9,061 bases of DNA from Ktedonobacter sp. (lineage in GTDB: Bacteria; Chloroflexota; Ktedonobacteria; Ktedonobacterales; Ktedonobacteraceae), in assembly GCA_003450555.1 (NCBI GenBank), contig DMFQ01000094.1, forward strand, positions 2,943-12,003, in the 5' to 3' direction. Position numbers and translations under genes: made by a program. The notes beneath the pieces were generated by a model. It made no database searches and was not told where the DNA came from. It was given only the letters and a program-made list of their open reading frames with translations. This document shows, piece after piece, positions 1 to 6,530 of the stretch (positions are counted from its first letter, which is position 1; each line of letters begins with the position of its first letter).

Positions 1-970
1 GCCTGAAATTGCGCATTGGCTGCCCCCGCTCTGATAAAGTCGGACTGGGCAGAAATAAAATCATTGCTATAAAAGGCAGTAATACCCTGGTTCCAGTTGT
101 CATGCAGCCTATTCGTGTTCAAGGGTTGCAGTGGCGCTGGTGCGATGATCGCATTGACAAACGTCCTGATCGACTGCCCTGTGTCAAGTTGCTTCGTATT
201 CATATCCAGCAACTGCCCGGTACTGTTCAACAATGGGCATACCAGGCTCATTTGTCGGATCGTCGGGAGCAACCTGGGTCGGCGTGAGAAACTGCGCCGC
301 TTGCTCGACACTTCTAGGAGGCGAGGCAGCTCCAGAACCGATCAACTCGACAACCCTGTGGTCCGGGAGTCGCCTGATCTGCTTGCGCCATATCAATAAA
401 CGGCTCGAGCACCGGCGTATGGAAAGACACCAGCACGACACCTTTAGCACAAGGACTTGAGTCCTGGCACGTGATCGGCAGAGTCGTCGCTCCATCGGTA
501 CACGACCCTGATCGACATTGCAGGGATTTCAAGGTCTGCCCGACCGGATTCAAGGTATACGCGTTGTTCAGATAGATCTGGATACTGTTGAGCTGTTCCA
601 GCGGTTTCCCCGCTCCACATGAGATACCGTTCGGATCAACCAGCGACCCATCGGTCAGTATCCAGTCGCTGAAAACGGGGCTGCTGGGTGTCGCTGCCCA
701 GCTTCCTACCAGCACGCCGAGACCCGTCATAGAACGGGTACATCCCGCAACCGGCGTCACAGAAGTATATCTTACCACCAGTCGTACTACAGAGACACTT
801 GCTCTGTCCAACGCTTGCCCATTGCCAAATTGATAACCCTCATCCCTCGCTGAAGCGAAGGTGACGGCAGGCCACATCAACCCTTGAGCAATGAGTACCC
901 CAACGACTAGCAACAGTACATAGAAGCCATTGCCTCTTGGCGACGTAGATTTCAAGCAATACCTACTCAT
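1..970 (-). pseudogene. Secreted degenerate trypsin-like protein with TPR-like tail; two apparent frameshifts; runs off window
   Basis: Seen: the first frame runs from ATG 970 and would stop at 314-316. Coding character continues in a second frame to a TGA at 184-186, then in a third frame to the window edge. Dropping one G from the run at 354-356 and one T at 186-187 restores 322 continuous residues. ATG 970 is chosen because GGGGAG lies 9 nt upstream; an earlier ATG at 994 overlaps the kinase stop but has a poorer site. Residues 16-41 form a hydrophobic signal segment ending in an Ala-Ser-Ala type cleavage site. Residues 57-112 resemble the N-terminal half of trypsin-like domains (GLGVLV, then ILTDGSLVD), but the usual TxAHxV histidine is absent. 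TNEPGMPIV (239-247) sits where GNSGGP would be, without the serine. Six cysteines lie at 77-174. Residues 291-322 look like the start of a TPR. Inference: an exported binding or sensor protein, probably not an active protease. The frameshifts may be sequencing errors. Confidence 0.6.
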
Positions 971-990
971 TTGTTTGTTCTCCCCTCTTC

Positions 991-2769
991 TCATCTTCCC
1001 AATCGGCTCCTTATACGTAATAGCACCTGTTGTGCAGCAGGGATCATCGGTACCACATAGGAACACTCGCGTTCAGCGTCGATCAATTTCCCTTCATTCT
1101 CGTAGACCTGGCTTAAAAGAAATCGCGCCTGATGGTCAGCCGGGTTGATCGTCAACACTGTCACAAATGCCCGCTCCGCTATCGGAAACTGATTCAAGCG
1201 CCAGGCAAGTTGCCCAACCTTCTGGTGTAGCAACGGTTGTTTTGGTGCAAAGCGCGCCGCCTCTTGATATTCTCGTAAGGCAGGCTCAAGCTGGTTCGTA
1301 TCCTCATAACACTGGGCTAAACGCTGGTGGGATTCGACGTCATTGGGGTTCAAGCGCAGCGACTGCGTATAGGCAGGAATGGCCTGAAGAGGCTGTCTGC
1401 GTAAAAAGAGAAAGATATCTCCGATAAGTTTATGTGTCTCCGCGTCGTTTGCATTGAGTTGCAGTGAGCGATTATATGCCTGCAGCGCTCGATCAATTTC
1501 GGCAGGTCTGCGACGGGCAAAAATCTGTCCAAACGTTCGATGTACCAGCGCATTATTTGGTTCTAGCACATATGCCTGCTGAACGGCCGCGTATGCCTCT
1601 TCAATGCGGCCCTGATTGATAAATCCTATCGCCGAGGTGATATACGCGCCGCCGGGACCGGTGGTCGTATGCCGCGATGGATTGCTCGGTGTAATATTAT
1701 TGGGCGTCTGCGGGTTGACCAGGCGCGACTGCCCCTGCAAAGGTATCGCTCCTGTTGGAGGAACAACAGTAATAGATGGCAAATTAATGATGGCCTTCTC
1801 CATCTCACCAGCATTGATCCAGCGCTGCTCTATGGTTGGAGATAATGCCCTCATGATCACCTGCTCAAAGGCAACGGAAATATCTGGCCGCAACGTGCGA
1901 ATCGGCGGGAATGAGAAGATGCTAGGTTTATTGTTGGCCGCGTCATGATGAGTAAGTACGCGATGGATCGTGGCCCCTAACGCGTAAATGTCGCTACGTG
2001 GCTCCGGCATCCCGTGCAACTGCTCCGGTGGCGCATAGCCAATGGTCATGATAATCGTCGATTGCCGTTGTGTCTGGAAGGTACGCGCAATCCCAAAATC
2101 AATCAGCTTCACCTCGTCATGCTCGGTCACCATAATATTTGATGGCTTGAGATCGCGGAAAATAATCGGTGGCGTCTGGCGATGGAGGTAACTCAGCACG
2201 CTGCATACTTGCTGTCCCCAACTGCGCGCCCGTGCCTCTGTCACACCCCGCGCACCATTATTTCCCACCACGTCCCCTACCTTATCCAGCACCTCACCCA
2301 GTGTACGGCCATCAATAAAATCCATCACCAGATAGTGCTTCCCACCCTCGACAAAGAAGTCACGCACGCGCGGAATGCAGGGATGATTCAGGTCAAGCAG
2401 CAAGGTCGCCTCGCGTTCAAACCACTCGACCGCCTGCGTTCGTTCACTGTCGCTCTGAAATTCGTCCAGCATCTCCTTTACTGCGCAGGGACGATTGAAG
2501 CGCGTATCTATCGCGCGATACACCGCTCCCATGCCCCCGGCTGCCACCGGCTTCTCAATCCTGTACCGTCCCCCCGAGAGAACTATGCCAGCAGCAAGGC
2601 GGCGCTGGCTCCCTCCACCACCCGAACCAGGACTGGCAGGTTCCACCCAGGAAGAGTTTGACAGCGATAGAGGTTGCGGAGCTGGAGGTAGCGCTCTATC
2701 GGACTGAGGCGTCGCGGGATTACTCATAGACGCTGCTTTATTAGGATCAGACGAATAATTGCTCGACAT
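991..2769 (-). CDS. Serine/threonine protein kinase with C-terminal TPR repeats
   Basis: Cytoplasmic 592-aa Hanks-type kinase that transfers phosphate from ATP to Ser/Thr of unknown targets. Seen: a Pro/Ser/Gly-rich N-terminus (1-60), then the kinase domain at about 68-330. It carries a glycine loop (AAGGMGAVY, 76-84), catalytic Lys98 in CAVKEM, helix-C Glu120, the catalytic loop FRDLKPSN with Asp206, Lys208 and Asn211, Asp224 in DFG, and PPE at 247-249. The His of HRD is Phe204, a variant familiar from bacterial kinases, so activity is expected. The activation segment holds Ser237, Thr238 and Thr242 as possible autophosphorylation sites. A linker (331-372) leads to six TPR-like units (about 375-580), likely for protein binding. 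No membrane segment is visible, unlike PknB. ATG 2769 has only a weak ribosome site (AAGAGCGG), but the next Met (2727) has none. The exported protein gene follows 20 nt downstream, suggesting one operon. A sigma70-like promoter lies about 120 nt upstream. Confidence 0.95.
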   Translation of the reverse strand: MSSNYSSDPNKAASMSNPATPQSDRALPPAPQPLSLSNSSWVEPASPGSGGGGSQRRLAAGIVLSGGRYRIEKPVAAGGMGAVYRAIDTRFNRPCAVKEMLDEFQSDSERTQAVEWFEREATLLLDLNHPCIPRVRDFFVEGGKHYLVMDFIDGRTLGEVLDKVGDVVGNNGARGVTEARARSWGQQVCSVLSYLHRQTPPIIFRDLKPSNIMVTEHDEVKLIDFGIARTFQTQRQSTIIMTIGYAPPEQLHGMPEPRSDIYALGATIHRVLTHHDAANNKPSIFSFPPIRTLRPDISVAFEQVIMRALSPTIEQRWINAGEMEKAIINLPSITVVPPTGAIPLQGQSRLVNPQTPNNITPSNPSRHTTTGPGGAYITSAIGFINQGRIEEAYAAVQQAYVLEPNNALVHRTFGQIFARRRPAEIDRALQAYNRSLQLNANDAETHKLIGDIFLFLRRQPLQAIPAYTQSLRLNPNDVESHQRLAQCYEDTNQLEPALREYQEAARFAPKQPLLHQKVGQLAWRLNQFPIAERAFVTVLTINPADHQARFLLSQVYENEGKLIDAERECSYVVPMIPAAQQVLLRIRSRLGR

Positions 2770-2897
2770 ATATATACACCGCTCTTATTATTACTGCCTG
2801 AACTCCGCCGCCATACAGAATAAAGTAGTTCCTAATCCTTTTCGGAGTCCAAGGAAACTTTCAATCCTTATTGCTCTATTTTTCTTATGTTGGGCGC

Positions 2898-2927
2898 ATT
2901 ATAACATATTCGTAAAAAATTGAACAA
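2898..2927 (-). promoter_or_regulatory. Probable sigma70-type promoter for the kinase operon
   Basis: Read on the minus strand: -35 TTGTTC (2922-2927), an 18-nt AT-rich spacer, and a perfect -10 TATAAT (2898-2903). Transcription would start near 2891, giving a leader of about 120 nt before the kinase ATG at 2769. It is the only well-formed promoter seen between the MBL gene and the kinase. The match is by eye. Confidence 0.6.
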
Positions 2928-2975
2928 TACGCAAAAACTCCCTCTTCATGCGACTCAAGCCACATTCCGTTCAGC

Positions 2976-3002
2976 TTTCGCTTCTTCAAATTGAAGGCGA
3001 AA
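2976..3002 (-). terminator. Possible hairpin terminator after the MBL-fold gene, lacking a U tract
   Basis: An imperfect inverted repeat begins 28 nt past the MBL gene stop. Outer arms TTTCGC/GCGAAA (6 bp) enclose CTTC/GAAG (4 bp) with a 2-nt bulge and a 5-nt AT loop. No T run follows on the minus strand, so it is weak as an intrinsic terminator. It could instead protect the mRNA 3' end. Confidence 0.3.
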
Positions 3003-3030
3003 TCACCTGATTTTCAACACACCAACTTCC

Positions 3031-3850
3031 CTACTCCAACAGACTTCCCAATGCACGAATATACCTATCAGCCGACCTCAGCACTGCATTCTTGGCATCT
3101 TTAGCAACAATAGTGTGAAACCAGGCGCCATAAAGTCTTTCGAAATCATAGCGCGAGACAACATCACGCATCCTCTTCACCTCAGCCGCCGACAGCGGGA
3201 TCAGGTTCGGATAGCTATACATAAAGCTCACCCAACGGCGGTCAGCCACAACTTGTATGATGTCTCCCGAGAGCAAAAGCCCTTGAGACTCAGCTCCACT
3301 TGCCCAGTGCAAGACCGTTCCACCCGCGAAATGTCCTCCCAGGCGTATCAGAGTAATATCGTCCATTAGGGAAAAAGTCTCGCCTGACCAGAAGTTAATA
3401 CGCTTGCTCAGTCTCATTACCCACTGTCTATCCGCCTCGTGCAAGTAAACAGGTATATCGAATCGATCAGCCCAATCCACCATCGCACTGTAATAGTGTG
3501 GATGAGAAATGGCAATCGCTTTCAGCCCACCTGACTGCTCCACTTCCTCTATAGTATCCTCGTCCAACAAACTGATACAATCCCACAATATATTTCCCTG
3601 CTCCGTCTGCACTAGCAGCGCGCGTTGTCCTATTGCAAAGCCAGGCGTCGAGCCAATGCCCTTTAGACCCGCTTCGTTGCTCTTTCACAGTGTTGCGAAA
3701 ACCCTCGGCGTGCAGCCTGGACTGCGTCGTCCATTTCTGTCCCTCGTAACCCACGTATTGACGCTGGTCAAGACAGATAGGACACTCGCGAGGGGAATCC
3801 TCGCTCTCAGCAAATTGTGTACCACAGGTCGTACAAATCCAATTTTCCAT
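3031..3850 (-). pseudogene. MBL-fold metallo-hydrolase with N-terminal zinc ribbon, interrupted by one apparent frameshift
   Basis: Seen: translation from ATG 3850, with a strong AAGGAGG 10 nt upstream, gives a zinc ribbon (Cys6, Cys9, Cys23, Cys26; CxxC-x13-CxxC). Coding sense then moves to the frame ending at TAG 3031-3033. Removing one G near 3659-3670 restores a 272-aa protein. The run at 3668-3670 gives the best junction, SGLKGIGSTP leading into FAIGQRALLV. In the repaired protein the MBL motif HPHYY holds His116 and His118, followed by His173 (GGHFAGG), Asp196 (SGD) and His245. The canonical HxHxDH continuation is replaced by Tyr-Tyr, so the second metal site looks incomplete; similar HPHYY motifs are remembered from relatives. 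Family knowledge: MBL enzymes hydrolyse varied substrates using zinc, and the substrate here is unknown. Without repair, the C-terminal 193 residues could only be made from a GTG at 3612 without the ribbon. Transcribed divergently from the beta-propeller gene. Confidence 0.8.
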
Positions 3851-4036
3851 CTGACTCGCTCCTCCTTGTAATGCTTCTGGCTTTTTGTTTTCTCTATCTC
3901 ACTATACGACAATGATCTATTCCTGACCCTGTACAAAAGTCGAGTTTGCCCTCTCTCTCATAATTTGTGATAGCATACAGAGCATACTGAAGGTTCAGCA
4001 TGTATATATTGCAAATAGCAACAGGAGCAAACAAGG
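3851..4036. promoter_or_regulatory. Divergent intergenic region between the MBL-fold and beta-propeller genes
   Basis: This 186-bp AT-rich gap must hold promoters for both flanking genes. Visible ribosome sites are CCTCCTT at 3861-3867 (minus-strand AAGGAGG) and AGGAG at 4023-4027 (plus). Promoter elements are weak. On the plus strand, TTGCCC (3946-3951) precedes an extended -10-like TGATAGCAT (3968-3976) with a 19-nt spacer. On the minus strand, a TATAGT about 55 nt before the MBL ATG has no good -35. No confident start site can be assigned. Confidence 0.4.
3983..4002. repeat. Near-perfect 20-bp inverted repeat, possible operator upstream of the beta-propeller gene
   Basis: CATACTGAA, a GG centre, then TTCAGCATG: 8 of 9 positions pair (one A/C mismatch). 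It lies 34 bp before the plus-strand ATG at 4037. The left arm also belongs to a direct repeat of GCATAC (3973-3978 and 3982-3987). Size and placement suit a dimeric repressor site or an mRNA-leader hairpin. No regulator is encoded nearby. Confidence 0.35.
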
Positions 4037-5326
4037 ATGCCACATTGCGACTATAAGAAGGTCTTGAGATGGCGCTACTGCGTCCTCTTCATCCTGCTTG
4101 CTCCCATCCTCACCCTCTTGCTCTTTTCACCTCCCGTTCACGCTGATGGCGGTTTCCCTATCATTGGTGTGCTACACGCGGGCCAGCGGCCAGAAGGCAT
4201 TGCTGTCGACACACGAACGCATATGGTCTATATCGCCTACGAATTTCCCAGCTTCGTGGTTGGTTTTGACCCCATTCGTGGCAAAGTGCGCTGGAAGGTC
4301 GCGACTGGAGAGTCAGCTACCGATGTTCAGGTGGATATTACAAATCACCGGGTTTACACGATCAGCATTGCAAAAAGTGGAGAGACAGGATCTCTCACAG
4401 CCTTAGATGGAGGAAGTGGTAAAATTCTCTTCACCGCCAACACAGCCCCTGGCGATGATGGGCTTGCCATTGATACACAACGCCAGCGGGTCTATGTATC
4501 GAGCAGTGACACTGGTATCATCGATGTCTTCTCGCTAACGACCTCGCCCACTGGTAAAATCAGTGCGTTATCCTCGACCCTCAAAGTTGGTTCGCATCCT
4601 CAGGCCATTGGCGTAAACAGCCGCCTGGGTCGGCTCTATGTTGGCGATAGATCCGCACACACAGTCACCGTCATTGATGAGGATAGCAGCCGCACTCTGG
4701 CAACTATTCAAGTTGCAGCTGAACCTGTACAACCTTTAAGTGTGGACGAGACGCGTGGCCTCGTCTACGTCGTCTGTTCAACTGGCCAGGAATTGGACGT
4801 CATCGACGGCCATACCAATAAGGTTATCGCGCGCGTTCCCGTCTCCCCTTACCCTGAAGGTATTGCCTCCAATACGGCTACTGGACGTATCTATGTGGCC
4901 GGTGAAGGGAACAAAGAAACTACTTTTAATGATGTAAACTCCGGTACGACCATCACAGCTATAGATGGCCAGTCCTTCGAATTGCTGGGCACATTGCAAG
5001 TGGGCCGCGCACCAGATGGTGTAGCCTCTGATCCTGCTTTACGCCGCATTTATGTTTCTGTAGAGGACAGCGACGCAGTCGTCGAGATCAGCGATTCGTC
5101 CAATCTCCCTCTTCAAGCTGCTCCGAACTATCACCAGGCAGCCGCTATTCACCAGGCCATTTTACTGTTGCAAGAGGCAACGGCCATTACCGTCATCTTG
5201 ATGATCTTCACCATTATAGGTGCTACCCTGAACGCCCGGTCACGGCGTTGGCGTGCGCCGGAAATCCCTCAAATTCCGCCAGGCGGCGTGTCGTCTCGCT
5301 TAGAGCAACGTACCCCTCCCGCGTAA
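4037..5326 (+). CDS. Exported, membrane-anchored YVTN/YncE-family beta-propeller protein
   Basis: 429 aa. Seen: basic N-terminus, hydrophobic signal segment (about 15-33) and a likely signal peptidase I site after VHA (34-36). The body (37-360) holds seven propeller-type repeats of about 45 residues, each with a PxGIAVD-like strand followed by (V/I)YV, such as RPEGIAVD and RIYVSV. The N-terminal strand (FPIIGVLHAG) probably closes the ring. A hydrophobic segment at about 382-398 is followed by the basic RSRRWR, so the propeller should face outside with a short Pro-rich tail (396-429) in the cytoplasm. ATG 4037 is supported by AGGAG 9 nt upstream. Family knowledge: YVTN propellers are extracytoplasmic binding scaffolds; no enzyme residues are evident, so the ligand is unknown. 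It is the only plus-strand gene. Its last 104 bp overlap the 3' end of the HisD-like gene on the other strand, so its tail is antisense to a conserved part of that gene. Confidence 0.9.
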   Translation: MPHCDYKKVLRWRYCVLFILLAPILTLLLFSPPVHADGGFPIIGVLHAGQRPEGIAVDTRTHMVYIAYEFPSFVVGFDPIRGKVRWKVATGESATDVQVDITNHRVYTISIAKSGETGSLTALDGGSGKILFTANTAPGDDGLAIDTQRQRVYVSSSDTGIIDVFSLTTSPTGKISALSSTLKVGSHPQAIGVNSRLGRLYVGDRSAHTVTVIDEDSSRTLATIQVAAEPVQPLSVDETRGLVYVVCSTGQELDVIDGHTNKVIARVPVSPYPEGIASNTATGRIYVAGEGNKETTFNDVNSGTTITAIDGQSFELLGTLQVGRAPDGVASDPALRRIYVSVEDSDAVVEISDSSNLPLQAAPNYHQAAAIHQAILLLQEATAITVILMIFTIIGATLNARSRRWRAPEIPQIPPGGVSSRLEQRTPPA

Positions 5327-6530
5327 GATAGGCTATTCCCGTACGTTTCAGAAAATCGTATACCGATGTGCAGGAGTATGTATGCGCAAAACCACCAGTA
5401 GGCAGGACAGCATTCGTCCCAACACAGTAGTTCCCCATACAGAACGGCGTAAAGGGACCAATCAGAATTTCGCCCGCGTTTTTGAGTTGCGGCAAAAGCG
5501 CGAACGGCTCGCGCACCTGCACCTCCAGGTGTTCCGGGGCATACTCATTGACGAAAGTAACCGCCTCGCGCATATCCGCCGTTAGCACAATACCGCCAGT
5601 TCCCTCTGGCCCTTCAAAGACGGTACGACAAAAATTTTGTCGCCATTCTGGCAATGCCGCCATCTTGCCCGGCAGCAGAGCTAGCACTGCCTCGGTCAAT
5701 GCTCGACTATCCGTGACAAGTAGGCTGGAAGAATCAGGTCCGTGTTCAGCTTCGATCAGCAAATCACGCGCGATCAGCTCTGGATCAGCCGCTTCGTCGG
5801 CCAGCGTAATGGATTCGCTTGGACCCGCTGGCAATCCGACATCAACCGTTCCATAGAGCAATCTTTTGGCGGCTGTAACAAATCCGCTGCCAGGTCCCGT
5901 AATCTTATGCACGCGCCTAATACTGGCCGTTCCATAGGCCAGCGCGGCAATCGCCTGTGCGCCACCAACGCAATAGATTTCATGAACGCCACACAGGTCA
6001 GCAGCTACTAGCGTCGCCGGATCAACTTCTCCACCTGGCCCAGGCGGCGTACAGACAACGATGCGCGGTACCCCCGCAATAGTGGCGGGCGTAGCCAGCA
6101 TGTACATCACCGAGGGAAACGCTCCTTTTCCCCGTGGCACGTAGAGTCCCACGCTGCTAATCGGCGTGATCTTTTCGCCCGCCATCACACCAGGAGCCAC
6201 CTCTGTAAACCACTCCTCGTGCGGCATCTGTTTCATATGAAAGGTGCGCACATTAGCAATTGCCTGTTCGATAGCTTCGCGCACTGCTGCGTCCAGCGCC
6301 TGGTGGGCGTGTTCGATCTCAGCGCGACTCACCCGCAAACGATCAGGCGTCAACTGGACACGGTCAAATCGTTCCGTATATTCCAGCAGCGCCTCGTCTC
6401 CGCGCTGGCGCACACCCTGTAAAATAGGTCGCACGCGCTCGGTCAGCTCCTCGATCTGTATCTCAGCCCGGCGCAACAACCTGGTACGTTCCGCGCCACT
6501 CATGGAAGAGAGTTCGTAAAAATGGATCAT
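5223..6530 (-). CDS. HisD-family NAD-dependent dehydrogenase with altered active site (histidinol dehydrogenase homologue)
   Basis: 435 aa, full length for PF00815; E. coli HisD is 434. HisD oxidises L-histidinol to histidine with NAD and zinc. Seen family motifs: VGLYVP (127-132), VGGAQAIAALAYGT (188-201), TGPG (211-214), AGPSE (235-239), AEHGPDS (261-267), APEHL (331-335) and PAHANAV (424-430). Against E. coli HisD recalled from memory, catalytic Glu326/His327 are kept (Glu333/His334), as are zinc ligands His262 (263) and His419 (426), and Glu414 (421). Zinc ligand Gln259 becomes Glu260, zinc ligand Asp360 becomes Asn367 (GNYC), and catalytic His367 becomes Ala374 (GTNAVLPTGG). A general annotation would say hisD, but these changes and the neighbour argue for oxidation of another alcohol, as in other HisD-fold enzymes such as sulfopropanediol dehydrogenase. 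Its ATG overlaps the stop of the upstream transporter (ATGA); no strong ribosome site is near, so coupled translation is likely. Confidence 0.9.
   Translation of the reverse strand: MIHFYELSSMSGAERTRLLRRAEIQIEELTERVRPILQGVRQRGDEALLEYTERFDRVQLTPDRLRVSRAEIEHAHQALDAAVREAIEQAIANVRTFHMKQMPHEEWFTEVAPGVMAGEKITPISSVGLYVPRGKGAFPSVMYMLATPATIAGVPRIVVCTPPGPGGEVDPATLVAADLCGVHEIYCVGGAQAIAALAYGTASIRRVHKITGPGSGFVTAAKRLLYGTVDVGLPAGPSESITLADEAADPELIARDLLIEAEHGPDSSSLLVTDSRALTEAVLALLPGKMAALPEWRQNFCRTVFEGPEGTGGIVLTADMREAVTFVNEYAPEHLEVQVREPFALLPQLKNAGEILIGPFTPFCMGNYCVGTNAVLPTGGFAHTYSCTSVYDFLKRTGIAYLTREGYVALSETTRRLAEFEGFPAHANAVTGRSG

Noticed and set aside
2182..2661. 159-aa plus-strand open frame
   Set aside because: It lies antisense inside the kinase domain, which has clear conserved motifs. 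It has no ribosome site and a composition typical of a shadow frame.
5482..5856. 124-aa plus-strand open frame, Ser/Ala-rich
   Set aside because: Antisense shadow of conserved HisD motifs; low-complexity composition caused by the opposite strand's codon use.
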